A program made the position numbers and the translations under genes. This document shows, piece by piece, positions 33,040-45,514 of a DNA stretch of 64,000 nt (the stretch's first letter is position 1; every line of letters begins with the position of its first letter). Source of the DNA: Euglena gracilis (Eukaryota > Euglenida > Euglenophyceae > Euglenales). The notes under the pieces were generated by a model, which saw only the letters and a program-made list of their open reading frames with translations, did no database searches and was not told the origin of the DNA. The DNA is taken from contig CP154954.1 in NCBI GenBank assembly GCA_039621445.1, forward strand, positions 27,927,735-27,991,734, in the 5' to 3' direction.

Positions 33040-34755
33040 GCAGATAAAACGAGTTTATTTTGTAAATGAAAGGGATAGGGTTAGGTCGACTTGCACCCGA
33101 GAAGGGGTTGGCGGATAAAAGGGGTTTATTTTGTTAATGAAAGGGATAGGGTTAGGTCGATTTGCACCCGAGAAGGGGTTGGCGGATAAAAGGGGTTTAT
33201 TTTGTTAATGAAAGGGATAGGGTTAGGTCGACTTGCACCCGAGAAGGGGTTGGCGGATAAAAGGGGTTTATTTTGTTAATGAAAGGGATAGGGTTAGGTC
33301 GACTTGCACCCGAGAAGGGGTTGGCGGATAAAAGGGGTTGGCGGATAAAAGGGGTTTATTTTGTTAATGAAAGGGATAGGGTTAGGTCGACTTGCACCCG
33401 AGAAGGGGTTGGCGGATAAAAGGGGTTTATTTTGTTAATGAAAGGGATAGGGTTAGGTCGACTTGCACCCGAGAAGGGGTTGGCGGATAAAAGGGGTTTA
33501 TTTTGTTAATGAAAGGGATAGGGTTAGGTCGACTTGCACCCGAGAAGGGGTTGGCGGATATAAAAGGGGTTTATTTTGTTAATGAAAGGGATAGGGTTAG
33601 GTCGACTTGCACCCGAGAAGGGGTTGGCGGATAAAAGGGGTTTATTTTGTTAATGAAAGGGATAGGGTTAGGTCGACTTGCACCGAGAAGGGGTTGGCGG
33701 ATAAAAGGGGTTTATTTTGTTAATGAAAGGGATAGGGTTAGGTCGACTTGCACCCGAGAAGGGGTTGGCGGATAAAAGGGGTTGGCGGATAAAAGGGGTT
33801 TATTTTGTTAATGAAAGGGATAGGGTTAGGTCGACTTGCACCCGAGAAGGGGTTGGCGGATAAAAGGGGTTGGCGGATAAAAGGGGTTTATTTTGTTAAT
33901 GAAAGGGATAGGGTTAGGTCGACTTGCACCCGAGAAGGGGTTGGCGGATAAAAGGGGTTTATTTTGTTAATGAAAGGGATAGGGTTAGGTCGACTTGCAC
34001 CCGAGAAGGGGTTGGCGGATAAAAGGGGTTTATTTTGTTAATGAAAGGGATAGGGTTAGGTCGACTTGGGCGGATACCCGAGAAGGGGTTGGCGGATAAA
34101 AGGGGTTTATTTTGTTAATGAAAGGGATAGGGTTAGGTCGACTTGCACCCGAGAAGAGGTTGGCGGAAAAAAGGGGTTGGCGGATAAAAGGGGTTTATTT
34201 TGTTAATGAAAGGGATAGGGTTAGGTCGACTTGCACCCGAGAAGGGGTTGGCGGATAAAAGGGGTTTATTTTGTTAATGAAAGGGATAGGGTTAGGTCGA
34301 CTTGCACCCGAGAAGGGGTTGGCGGATAAAAGGGGTTTATTGTGTTAATGAAAGGGATAGGGTTAGGTCGACTTGCAGACGAGAAGGGGTTGGCGGATAA
34401 AAGGGGTTTATTTTGTTAATGAAAGGGATAGGGTTAGGTCGACTTGCACCCGAGAAGGGGTTGGCGGATAAAAGGGGTTTATTTTGTTAATGAAAGGGAT
34501 AGGGTTAGGTCGACTTGCACCCGGGAAGGGGTTGGCGGATAAAAGGGGTTGGCGGATAAATGGGGTTTATTTTGTTAATGAAAGGGATAGGGTTAGGTCG
34601 ACTTGCACCCGGGAAGGGGTTGGCGGATAAAAGGGGTTGGCGGATAAAAGGGGTTGGCGGATAAAAGGGGTTTATTTTGTTAATGAAAGGGATAGGGTTA
34701 GGTCGACTTGCACCCGGGAAGGGGTTGGCGGATAAAAGGGGTTGGCAGAGAGAGA
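33040..34755 (+). repeat. 71-bp minisatellite, about 23 units
   Basis: The unit is 71 bp and contains GGGATAGGGTTAGGTCGAC, TTGCACCCGAGAAGGGG and GGTTTATTTTGTTAATGAAA. Several units carry one or two extra copies of a 17-bp sub-repeat (GGGGTTGGCGGATAAAA). Units are nearly identical, implying recent homogenisation. GGGATAGGGTTAGG is telomere-like. It is not a CRISPR array, because the repeats are contiguous with no unique spacers. Confidence 0.95.
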
Positions 34756-34827
34756 GAGACTCACAGATGGAGAGATCAATTTGAAAATTGTTTTCCTGGA
34801 CTCCTGATACCCAGATGTATGTACGTA

Positions 34828-35152
34828 GGAGGAGGCTCTAGAGCCTCCTCGAACCTCCTCGAACCACGTTCGAGGAGGCTCTAGAGCCTCCTCGAACGTC
34901 CTCGAACCACGTTCGAGGAGGCTCTAGAGCCTCCTCGAACGTCCTCGAACTACGTTCGAGGAGGCTCTAGAGCCTCCTCGAACGTCCTCGAACTACGTTC
35001 GAGGAGGCTCTAGAGCCTCCTCGAACGACCTCGAACATCGTTCGAGGAGGCTCTAGAGCCTCCTCGAACGATGTTCGAGGAGGCTCTAGAGCCTCCTCGT
35101 ACATTGTTCGAGGAGGCTCTAGAGCCTCCTCCTACGGAGCCTCCTCCTACCG
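34828..35152. repeat. Right palindrome array (GGAGGCTCTAGAGCCTCC)
   Basis: Seven or so copies of the same palindrome as at 32.43-32.83 kb, with linkers in the opposite sense. It ends in CCTCCTCCTACGGAGCCTCC, which mirrors the GTAGGAGGAGGCTCG start of the left array. Confidence 0.9.
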
Positions 35153-36600
35153 TAACCCTCCCGTCCCCCCCCCTCACAAGGAACAATTTTCGGGTGAATC
35201 AGAAGACAATAAGCAGAAAAAAAAATCCACAAAGTCGTGTTTCCTGATAAACAGGAACATTCAATTGTTATGAATTTATGAAAAATAATGCATTTAGCAC
35301 CAAATTGCTCAGGGAACGGGTAAAACGATCTATCGACGGGTTTGGGTACTGCAGAGGGTGAGGGCTTTCGAGAGGGTAGCTTTGGGGCGGAATTTTGAGG
35401 GGGCCAATGTATTTCCATCCCCCCGCATCCGTTGCTGCACAGGTACTCCGGCCCCTGCCAGCCCATTTCAGGTCGCCCCACTTCCGGGCCCCGAAAGTGG
35501 TGTGCCCCACAGTCGCTTCCCATTCACCAACCCGGGGCCAATGTGGCGATCTTTGTCCATATTATACTTACAACCTGGTGTGGATTGGCTTTTGGACCCA
35601 TTCGCAATGACTGAGTGTATGTCACGCCCCCACACATCCTAAATATAACCCTTATTCTTCGACACTTCAAATATCAGCCCCCACCCCAATTGTGAAGCCC
35701 CCAACCCAAGTTTGCTTTGGAAGGTGTGGTGTGACGTTCTTGTACGTAAGTTGGATTTTTGCAGGTGGATTGGTTTCATTCACACGGTGGGTAAAAACTG
35801 AGAGGTGGACAAAGGGAAATCAGTCTGGCGATGGTGATCCACTTCAATCGAATAAAAGGAATGCCCACCGAGGCATCACGCAAAGTTTGATTGACAGCCC
35901 CGAAATATATCACGAAGTCTTTTCTGTACATGATTTTGGATGTAATTTATTTAATCCATTTTTTTGCTTGTCTGTTTTGTTTTGTTCACTCTTTCTCATT
36001 CTGGTGTATCAATAAGTTTTTTGTGCTTTGTCCTAATCTGTGCGCCGTGCCCTAATAAGTGCGCACCCCTTCGGGGTCCGAAACTACGTCCTCAAGATGT
36101 GCGCACCCGTGCACTTGTTAGGGGGGGGGTTAGATTCGGAAGGTGTAAGGGTTTCATGTGGGATGTCCCCCCCCCCACTGCAGCTACAAGGGGGGTTTGG
36201 AACCCCTCCCACCTGCTAAGGGGGGTTCGGACCGACTCCGGACCCGACTTGGACTGGGGCCCCAGACCGAGGAAGGGCTCCCGGGACCCCTCCGAAAGCT
36301 CAATTTTTCCCTTCCATCGCTTCCTGCTGAAGATTCTGGCAACTTTGACAAAATTTTGCCCAGGAAGTACCTAAAATGGCATTTCGGGTCGATGTTAGGG
36401 ACTGAATTTTTTAAACCCGGCGTTTCGCTCCGGGCTGATAGTGGTTCATTTTGGCCACGCCACTGTTTACGTAGGAGTGCCTTCCCTTCCCTTCCAAATA
36501 TAAAACTTCTCTGAGGGTGTCTTGCCCAAATATAAAACCAGGGTCTTTAGGTCCTGGGTGTTGATTTTCTTTCAAAAGAAGTAGCTCAACCGCTGCAATT
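35153..36600. other. Intergenic stretch without a recognised gene
   Basis: The open frames (for example 35692-36015 on +) have no family signature. A pair of AATAAGTGCGCACCCC words (about 36055-36110) beside G/C runs belongs to the local-word fold-back type; the same word recurs at 31.7 kb. Confidence 0.4.
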
Positions 36601-36640
36601 TACAGCATTTTCCGCCAGGAAGTGCGTTTGGATTTTCTTG

Positions 36641-37446
36641 GGTGTGCGGTGTCGCTTGAGGAAGTTTGACCTCCTCCCTGGGGGGCCCAGTCAGCAAGCC
36701 AGCAGCCTTTTTCCAGCCTCGGACCCCCTCCCCCATCGACAGTTTTATTTTGCAGTTTCCCATCGACAGTTTTATTTCGGGGATGCAAAAATGGGGCAGA
36801 CCGGGCAGAATTGGTCGAAAACGGCTGGCCAATTTGGGGTCAAAATCGACCGTTGGTATATTTAGCAATTTTTTTAAAGGGATTTTGCACTTTGGATTTT
36901 TTGGGATTTGGTTCGACCCCCAGTGGGGAACCCCATCAGGGGGGGGGGGTCAGCCAACAGCCGTTGTCCCGCAGCCCAAATTTCCAGCCTCTGAGCTGGA
37001 CCCCCCCAGGGGTCGTTAAAGCGACGCCCTGGCCTGGCCCAACGCACAGCCCCGCCCCCGTTGCCGCCTTCCTCAGGCCGCCGCCGCGCTGCCAGCCCCC
37101 CTTTGGAAGTGGGCCGGGCGGCGACCGAGCCCACCGCCGTGGTCTGCCAGGGCTGGGCATGCCGGGCCAAAAAATGGGTCAAAAATGGCGAAAATGGGTC
37201 GGGAAAAGCTGTCCAGGGCATGTTTGGGGTCAAAAAAAAAAGATTTTTTTTGTGTAATTGGCAGTTTTTTACATTTTTTTTGCGATTTCGTTTGTTTTTT
37301 TTTTGGTGCCCAGTTTGACCCCAGGTCAGGATCAGCTCCAGCCCGGGACCCAGCCAGTCAGCCAGCAGCCCAGCCAGCCCAAATTTTTTAGCTTCTGAGC
37401 TGGACCCCCCCCCCCGGTGGGTCCTTATCCAACGCCCTGCCAGACC
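36641..37446 (+). repeat. One or two copies of the 400-bp CAGGGC family
   Basis: 36641-37032 carries the family's ordered words (AGCAGCCTTTTTCCAGCCTCGG, CATCGACAGTTTTATTT, GGCTGGCC, GAGCTGGACCCC, GGTCGTTAAAGCGACG, CGCCCTGG). A second right half follows at about 37150-37446 and ends in CAACGCCCTG. The unit at 39.3 kb has the same order. Confidence 0.65.
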
Positions 37447-37929
37447 CCCCCCCAGTGAACGGTTGGCCCAGGTCTCCCACTGGTGGCCCCACCCTGGTGC
37501 TGGCCTGCGGCCGCCCCCATTGCCCCTGGCCCGCGTGTCCGCCGCAGGTCTGCCGGACCCCAACTCCCTCCCCCTCCCCCCGCCCTGGGAAGCTGCCGTG
37601 AGTGCGGGCGACAAGCCCAGGGGACAACTTCCGAGAACGACAAGTCAGTCAGTATGGCCAAGGTCGCAGGAGGGGGGGGGACCTCACAGGGTCGAAAACT
37701 TCCAGGGGGATATGTGCTGGTTTCCAGCGACAAACAGGAGGACACCAAGAAATCACATTCATTTTTTTTTTCAGTTTCTTTTGCAAATTAACCCATTTTA
37801 CATTTACAGAGAAGGTTCACAAGCAAAGATAATTGTCAATTTTTGTTGGGCCAGCAAAGGAAAGGTGCACGATCATCATTCACGATAATGGTCATCATAA
37901 TAGCCATAGTGGGATGCAATTGAATTCTT

Positions 37930-39060
37930 CTTGTTAAAAGAAGGCAAGAGAGATTGCAAACACAGTTTAAACTGTTCTTTTTTGTTTTGCATTTTAATGT
38001 GGGGGAGGGGGGCCATTTTTTTCAAACCGACCCCGTGGTCCTCTGGGCAACTATTTGCTGACCTGTCATGGGGATCTGTCTCCCACTCTTTATTCGCCGA
38101 CATATGGTTGGAAGGGGCAGGAGAAAATGATTCGCTGGCAGCAACAGGATGTGACAAAGGTTGGACCTTGCCATATCGTTTGCCTTGCCTGCCGTCACCT
38201 CCTCTGTTCCAGAGGCACGGGACCCCAGCAGCCCCATAGCCCCCCTCTCTGGGTCGCGGTCTTTCCGAAAGGTGACTGTTGTTGGCCAGAGCTGGACCAT
38301 TCGTGCCACATGTCCTCAACCTCCCATCACCTTCATGGAGCGCATGGGTTGCCCATCTGCTCGGGTGGTCGCTGGCCAACGTTTTTTCTTTGGCGTGATG
38401 CACACCAAAACAAAAATTGGTTCAAATGGCTTGCCCTCACAAAACGTGGTGGTCGCTGGGGGGATTCCTGCCTCATGGGAGGAGAGGCGAGTCCCGCCTC
38501 GTGGATTTCAATCCCCACCCGTGATAAGGACGAGTGAGGGAGATTCCACTCTAAAAAGCACTCCGTAAATTTGCAGATTGAGTCGATTTATTTCCAATTG
38601 AGCTGTGGTGAAAAGAAGCTTAATGATACGTTAAAAAAAAAGTCACTCTGTTCAGTTTATAAATTGTGATGAGTACGGTAATGGCGGTGAATCACAATTT
38701 TTAGTGCATGAGCAAAACCAAAAAAAAATGATTTCTTTTCTTCTTGTACTCATTTATCCCGCTCAATTTATCAATGAAATTGTCACCGCTGTGACAAAAA
38801 AAAACAGAGACCCTCGCAGGGAAATTGAACCAGTTCTGTTGAAAGCCCAGTTCTTCGATAATTTTCACCTCCGAAACCTTTGGTCGAACCTTTGCAGTGC
38901 AAGTCCCCATTTCTGGCTTGTTCAATTCCCCTCGACTGTGTTCACGAGGTTTGTTGCAGATCACAGTCGCATGCAACGATTGTCCAAGCTCTGCCCTCAG
39001 TCCCAGGAACCTACCAGGTGCCCCAGCTGGTGTGGATGTGTGCGCGCATGTTAGTTTTGC
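37930..39060 (+). other. Open frames of unknown status
   Basis: Two long + frames, 38161-38568 and 38704-39054, look protein-like in places (for example KVTVVGQSWTIRATC and EPVLLKAQFFDNFHL) but are not GC-rich like the named exons, show no family motif and overlap comparably open antisense frames. They may be chance frames or relics of a mobile element. Confidence 0.2.
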
Positions 39061-39306
39061 CGCCCTCCCAGTATGGTAGTATTCTCCAATATGACATGCG
39101 ATCACAGGAAGACAGAGGGCTCATTGGTTCTGACTCATTCTCACTGGTTTTTTGTTTTGAAATATCTGGATCAAAGAATGTTTCATAGAAAAAACGAAGT
39201 GAGGTCATAACTATGTTGTCTCATATGAAAAAAAAATTCTGCATCGCATCACAGCTGTCCTCAACTATGGGTGTCTTTTATTTTGTTGAAGATGGAAAGT
39301 CTGGAT

Positions 39307-39718
39307 CACGGCATCGCTTGAGTCACAATGGGGGCCAGCCAGCCTACCAGCCAGGAGCCTTTTTCTAGCCTGCCGCCCTTTTTGAAGCCTCGGACCCCTC
39401 CCACCCCCACATGACAAATTTTTTTCAGCCGCCCAAAGGGTTGCTGGACAGCAGCGGATTCTTGGCCAAAAATGAGCAAAATGGGTTGGGAAAGGCTGGC
39501 CATGGTAATTTTGGGGTAAAAAATCGATTTTTTTGCAGACAAGCAATGGCATTTTGGGGGGGCATTTTTGCAGTTTGACCTTTTTAGCCCCCAGTTCGAC
39601 CCGGGTCGGGCCCAGTTCCATCCAGGGGACCCCTATGGGGAGAGGGGCCTTTTTCCCGCCAGCCTGAATCTTCCAGCTTGAGCTTGACCCCTCCAGCAGG
39701 TCGCTAAGCATCGCCCTG
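39307..39718 (+). mobile_element. Intact copy of the 400-bp CAGGGC family
   Basis: It is 412 bp long. The ends CACGGCATCGCTT and GCATCGCCCTG are inverted repeats. The flanks GTCTGGAT (39299-39306) and GTCTCGCT (39719-39726) agree at six of eight positions. Internal words follow the same order as the 10.46-10.90 kb copy. It is in intergenic DNA, so the family is not confined to introns. Confidence 0.65.
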
Positions 39719-40059
39719 GTCTCGCTTTAAATGTTCGACAAAAATAAGATTTGTGCTGAAGCCTCAAAAAAAGGCCATTTTCGATCATGCTGGTGGTCCA
39801 TCTCCTCCCCTTTGCCTTTCACTCTGCTTCGATAGCCAACAAGTTCTGTCACAGGGTACGTGTCGCCAAAGCAATGCTTTTTTCCCCTTTTGAACTTTGA
39901 ACAATCACATTTTTTTTTGTTGTCAGTGCCGCTCTGAAACAGTTTTCTTTTTTTGGATTTGCCTGGGGTTTCGCCTCCACCAAATTGGCACCCATTGTGC
40001 GTCGAAACAGGGTCTTAAGCAGTATGCAATGCAGACTGGGCCGCCCCCCCCCCCCGCCC

Positions 40060-40200
40060 ACCTTGGCACAGAGGCCAGCCCCGATCCCAAGCCGGAGGAC
40101 ACGGCGACCACCCCCGTCCGGCGGTGGACCGCCGACGCCGCAGGGCCGGCTGGGCTGCCCAATGGCCTCGCCTTGAACCCCCCAACTGGGGACCCTGGGT
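40060..40200 (+). other. Possible orphan exon
   Basis: A GC-rich stretch with the frame TEASPDPKPEDTATTPVRRW followed by TADAAGPAGL. Codon choice resembles the exons of neighbouring genes. No family is recognised and splice sites are uncertain. Confidence 0.2.
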
Positions 40201-40335
40201 AGGACTCTCCCCCCCCATTGGGTATCCTGGGAAGGACTCTCCCCCCACTGGGTATCCTGGGTAGGACTCTCCCCCCCATTGGGTACCCTGGGAAGGACTC
40301 TCCCCCCCACTGGGTGTCCTGGCTAAACCCGCCCC
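40196..40335. repeat. Tandem repeat of about 32 bp
   Basis: Four to five units contain GGGTATCCTGGGAAGGACTC followed by a C run and A(C)TTG. A further copy lies near 40565-40600. Confidence 0.85.
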
Positions 40336-40974
40336 CCCTAATAGAAGCGCGGGAGCGCAGGGTCCAAATAAAAGCGCACCCATGCCGTAGAAGGCGGCAG
40401 TCCACTACAAACGCACCCCCGTTTTGATGGGATTTTTGAAGGAAGTAAGTCAACAAAAATAGGCAGGAAGGGTCCAAATAAAAGCTCAACCCCCGCCGCC
40501 AGAGGCGGCAGTCCGCTATAAGCGCACCTGCGCTTCTATTAGGGGGGGGGGTTGGACTTCCCCCCACTGGGTACCCTGGGTAGGACTCTCCCCGCCCCGC
40601 CCCCGGCCAGGCCTGCCTCCACGCCCCCCAGGCGGTCTGCACTTGCCCCACCCAGCCCCACAGGTGTGCCATTGGGGAGGCTAATTGTTACCCTGCTTTC
40701 CCAAAAACGCCGCCAGACACCGTAGAAGTGCATGAACCCATATTCACTGTGAACACCCAGAGCCAGGGGGTAATTCATGGAGGGTGTCCAGCTCCCCATC
40801 CTGTCACACGAGGAACAGGTTTTCCCTCGCAAAAAGTCAGTGTCAAAGACAAAAGACGAAGTGTACCATTTTCGACACGCAGTGCAGACCAGAGTGGTTA
40901 GAGACGCAAATTTTGGGACACCTAACCCTAGAGTTTGTTTGCCCCCCAAAAAACAGTGAGCACACAGTCACAGG

Positions 40975-41300
40975 CTTTCCATTGTTGCTTCCCCATTGCT
41001 CCACCCTGGTAAATCCCCCCAAATAACACCCCCCAAACACCCCCCCCCCCCAAATAACACCCCCCCCGGGGGGCCGATTTCGATCCCCTCGGACGCCCAA
41101 ATAACACCCCCCTGTTTTCTTTTGGTTTTCCATGTAAAAAATACCCCCCCCCCCAAATAACACCCTCCCCTGGGGCCCCAGTTCAGGTGCCCAAATAACA
41201 CACCAGGGGGGTTATTTGGGGAGGGGGTAACCCCCCCAAAAATAAGACCCCGGGTCCATTTCATGGGTCGGTTGCTGGAAAGCCCGAGGGGGGGTCTTAT
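40975..41300. repeat. Cluster of AATAACACCCCC words
   Basis: CCAAATAACACCCC occurs about seven times, with inverse copies (GGGGTTATTTGG) near 41210. It is another local-word fold-back cluster. Between 41280 and 41540 and again near 43000 the local word becomes GTCTTATTTnnGGGG. Confidence 0.75.
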
Positions 41301-41548
41301 TCATGGGGGGGGTGCATTTTATGGATTTTTGCTGGAAAATTTTCGACCCCCAAAACGTCCAAAAATGCCCCCCAAAATACCATTTTTCGAAAAATTCGGC
41401 GCTTCGCGCCAAACAAATAGGGGAAAATATGCTGAATTGTATGGAAACTGTCCCAAAATGACAGATTTAGCGCCCAAAAATGGCCCTTTTTTCAAAAATC
41501 CGGCGCTTTGCGCCGGCAGGGGGGGTCTTATTTATGGGGGGGTCCATC

Positions 41549-42946
41549 GCTGAGCTCTTATCCCTTTATGGGTAAGAGCGAAGCTTACCACTGGGGGAAA
41601 ACCCCCCCCGAACCCCCCCCCCCCTCGGGGCCACGGGCCTCGGCCTCGGGCCCCTCGGGAACCGGCGGATTATCACCATGATCCCGGCCCCGTTCCCGAA
41701 TTTTTTTTTCTTCAGTCGCGAGCGACTGGATTCCTAGTTTCCGAATCACCTGGGTTTGACCCCCAACTCCCCGCCAGGCCCGAGTTATTCACGCGCGAAG
41801 GGGTCCAAACTGGGTAGGATTTACCTGCCCCCCCCCCTGGATAAGCCCCCCCCCCTTTGGACTCTGCCATTTCGGCCAAAAAAATCAAAGGAAATGTCCG
41901 GAGACCTAATTTGAAGCCCTTGGAACGCCCCATCCACCGGTATTTTGATTTCCCCGCAACTCCCCGCCTGGCCCGAGATACGGCCGTTTTTGGCCTGGAT
42001 GGCCGTTTTGTACACTTTTTCCACTGTTCGACTTTTTTTCGTTTTCGGGGGGTGGGGGGTCAAAAAATCGATGTTTTCAAAATTTCTCGAAAATGATGCA
42101 AAATCAAAGGAAATGTCCGGAGACCTAAATTGAAGCCCTTGGAACGCTCTATCTACTGGGATTTTGGTTTCCCCGCAACTCCCCGCCCAGCCCGAGATAC
42201 GGGCGTTTTTTGGCCAATTTGGGCCGTTTCAGGCCATTTTGTACACTTTTCCCTCTGTCCGATTTGGCCGTTTTCGGCCAAAAAAGTCGAAAAAATCGAA
42301 AAAAAAATTTTGCCCGAAACGATGTTTTTTGGCCTCCCGGACCCGGAAAAACTGTTTTTGAGCCGAAAACGAGCGTTTTTCGACCCGCCGGCGCCCCGTT
42401 TTGGGCCGCCGACCCATTGATTTTGGGTCAAAACCGGGTCAAAAAAGTCGAAAAAAATCGAAGATTTTTTTTGGCCAAAAACGATGTTTTTGGGCCTCCC
42501 GACCCGGAAAAACTTTTTTTGAGCCGAAAATGAGCGTTTTTCGACCCGCCGGCGCCCCGTTTTGGGCCGCCCACCCATTGATTTTGGGTCAAAACCGGGT
42601 CAAAAAAGTCGAAAAAAATCGAAAAAATTTTTTTGCCCAAAACGATGTTTTTTGGCCTCCGGACCCGGAAAAACTGTTTTTGAGCCGAAAACGAGCGTTT
42701 TTCGACCCGCCAGCGCCCCGTTTTGGACCGCCGACCGATTGACTTTGGGTCAAAACCGGGTCAAAAAAGTCGAAAAAATCGAAAAAAAATTTTTGCCCAA
42801 AACGATGTTTTTTGGCCTCCAGGACCCGGAAAAACTGTTTTTTTTCTGGCACAAAACCCATGGATTTCAGGCAAAAGAGCTCCATGGAGTGGGCCGGTAT
42901 GTATGCAGGGGTCAATGAAGGGGTGGGTGCGCGCTTATTAAGAGCT
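41549..42946. mobile_element. 1.4 kb inverted-repeat element, copy A
   Basis: The ends read GCTGAGCTCTTA (left) and TAAGAGCTCAGC (right). It includes a segment CCTGGGTTTGACCCCCAACT, a GGTCCAAACTGGGTAGGAT segment, two copies of AAAGGAAATGTCCGGAGACC and four tandem units of about 150 bp (about 42270-42860) with TTTTTCGACCCGCC and TCGAAAAAAATCGAA. The whole is present in reverse orientation at 59812-61083. No protein is recognised. Confidence 0.8.
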
Positions 42947-43994
42947 CAGCACTATTCAAAACCTGGTTTCATGGATTTTTGCTTGGACCGGCCAGGGGGG
43001 GTCTTATTTTGGGGGGGGGTCCATTTTATTGGGGTGGTCTTATTTTGGGGGGGGGTTTAAAGTTACTTGCTTCATAATGAAATTGAATCCACATGATTTA
43101 TTTGAAAGTAAAATCTTCCCAAGGTCATTTTCCACAAAAACAGTCTTCTAATCCTCTGTTCCCGTTTCTCTCGTTTTCACCCTCTCTCCAAACAATAAGC
43201 ACCCGGTTTATTATATATATTAATTGGTCGCCCAAAGTCGGAGACCGAGGGGTGGTTTAATTACTTTGGGGGGGGGGGTTATTATTTTGGCAAAAATTTC
43301 AACGTCAAAAAGTTACCTTCAAAATTGTTTCAACTGGCCCGGCCCCTTTTTCTCCACTTTGTAAAATATATGCTCTTATCGAGATTTATTTTTTTAATGA
43401 CTGGTTTTTGGAACAGTGAAAGAGACCCCCCTCCCCCCTCCCCAGAGGTCGGTAAAAGGGCGTTTGGCCAGGGCCACACACCAGGGCCACACACAGTCCG
43501 GAAGCAACTGGATTGGGGGGGGGGGGGGCGCTTCAGCACCGATGTCTCGCAGGCCGCTCCATGCCGGCGGTGGACTTTGAAGCGGCGGCCCGCCCTGTCT
43601 CGTCGCCAGCCATCGTCACCGCCCCGCCCCCTCGACCCCGCCCAGGTGTGCCCCCCGTCGCCTCTTTGGCTGCGTGTCACGGAAAAGCCATGCCCCAGGG
43701 GGGTGGAGGCCATGGCTGGAAACATTTCCGCAAACTGAAGCCAGATTGCTTGCCCCCCCCCCCCCCGCCGCCCCGGCAGAGGGATCTATTGCCTGCCAAA
43801 TTTAGCATTGCAGTGACTGCAGGCTGCAGGAATGGAAGTCCTCCCCCCCGGGGTTGGTGCAATGCTTTCTGTGAACGGACCGAAGAGAAAGTGGGGACCG
43901 ACATATGCACCCCCTCCCCCCATTCCGGCACGTCTGCAGTGGGGGGTTTTCCGGCCGCCTATAGTGAACCGTCCGGCTGTCTCGTGGCCTTCAG
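42947..43994. other. Upstream flank of the STAND gene with a possible 5' exon
   Basis: G-run repeats are followed by plain sequence. At 43549-43645 a GC-rich stretch is preceded by an acceptor GTCTCGCAG and has an ATG at 43561 (frame MPAVDFEAAARPVSSPAIVT) and a donor GTGTGC at 43646. It could be the true first exon of the downstream gene, but the phase (1) does not match the next exon I place. Confidence 0.35.
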
Positions 43995-44303
43995 CAAAGG
44001 CGCAATGTGGCCGCTGCCTGCCCGGCTGCCATATTTGAGCTGGGTGTCCGCGGCTGGCTCGGCGCCAAACTGACTGCCTCCCTCCCCCCCCCCACGCTCC
44101 GCGAATCGGTTCGCCGTCCCATGTTCGGCCCCAACGGATTCCCCGGCCTCGCCCCCGCCGCACCGTCCGCAGCGTTCCCGGGCTTCCACCCCGACCGCTT
44201 CCGCAACCTGCAGCGCCACTTCGTGCCCAGCGTGGAGCTGTGGCTGGAGGGCCTGGCCGCCCATCCAGGCCCACCCCACCCGCCCCCCCCCCCTGGTCCA
44301 GAG
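43995..44303 (+). CDS. STAND gene N-terminal exon
   Basis: The frame is open from a possible acceptor CAG (43992-43994) through ELGVRGWLGAKL and TLRESVRRPMFGPNGF to FHPDRFRNLQRHFVPSVELW and ends at donor GAG/GTTTGT (44304), phase 0. ATG at 44121 is the first in-frame methionine and may be the start if no upstream exon is used. The next exon (44815) joins in phase 0. No domain is recognised. Confidence 0.55.
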
Positions 44304-45458
44304 GTTTGTGACGCGAATTGGAGCCCACCCCCGGCTTCCGGATCAGGGTCAATTGGCGTGCAGTTGCGCACCAACGCTGGGAGGCCTTCAATGAACCAAC
44401 CAGACACGTTTCAGGCAAAAAAAACCAGCCAGCCGTTGCCCCTGCGAATAGTGAATTTTGGTTGATTGTGAACCAAGCGGTACCAATTAGAATTGGACGT
44501 GCGGAACACAAACAGTCATCCACCTGAGGGTTGACTCCTTCTCCTCGAAAGCAGTAGAGGTCAGCCCAGTCCCCACCCCACACAGAAACCACTCCTCCCC
44601 CATTTCGCGAGGAAACATTCCAGCGTTCTGCTTTCGATTCCTCCGCGCCAGAGGCGGGCGCCGACTCACCCGACCACCCCGCCCCATATTGAACCCCAGG
44701 CCTGTGGTCCACACATCCTCTCACGTCCAAAGTCCTCCGTCCTCCGGAGGGGGTTGGGTTGACGGTTCGGGCCCCCCCCCCCCCCCCCCCGGCCCCGGGC
44801 GGGCCTGTCCCCAGGACCCCAAGAAGCGGTTCCCCGCCGCCTCCATCGCCCTCCTGTGCCGCCAGGTGAAGGCCGCCGTGGAACAGCGGAGGCCGCGCTG
44901 GGGCGGGCCCAAGGCGTGGCCTCCCCACGGTGTTACGCCCGGCTGAAGTCAGGGACAGCGCCGCAGAGGGCGGCGCCTTGGCGGCAGTGTTGTTGGAGGC
45001 GCAGGCGTGGGCGATGCTCGTGTACGGCGCCGAGCTGTACGAGGACGTCGATAGCATCCGCCCAGGGCCCCCCGTGCCCTGCCCCGCTGTGTGCCTGCCC
45101 CCCATCTTGTGGCATATTGTGCGTCGCATCATTTCGCACCATTTCCAGTGTGCGAAGTCGAGTCCCACCCCTTGAGCTTTTCGTGGCCGGCGGGTCCGCG
45201 GTGGGGCCATGGGGGCTGTGGCCACAGCCACGTCGCAGCTGCCCCCACCAGCTCTACGCTGTGTTCGACGCCATGTGTGCAGATTACGGGCACGCCGCTA
45301 CGCCATCCCCGGCGGTGGTCGCAGAGTGGGAGCTGTTCCTGCCGCTGGCCGTCCACTTGGATGGCGCCATCCGGCCCAGCCCCACCCTTCCATCCGGTCC
45401 CCCTTGCCCAAAAAAAAGAGCGCCAGACCAACACAAGAAATGATTCAGTTACATATTT

Positions 45459-45514
<56 letters not shown>

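Noticed and set aside
33040-34755. CRISPR array
   Set aside because: The repeats are contiguous 71-bp units without unique spacers, the DNA is eukaryotic, and no cas genes are present.
42270-42860. Phe/Lys-rich repeat protein from the tandem TCGAAAAA units
   Set aside because: All frames on both strands are equally open because of the repeat structure; there are no motifs, and the same sequence occurs in intronic copies.
43786-45231. 481-codon open frame on the - strand
   Set aside because: It is the longest continuous frame nearby but is antisense to the GC-rich STAND exons, Gly/Arg/Pro-rich and low in complexity, with no family motif. High GC explains the lack of stops.
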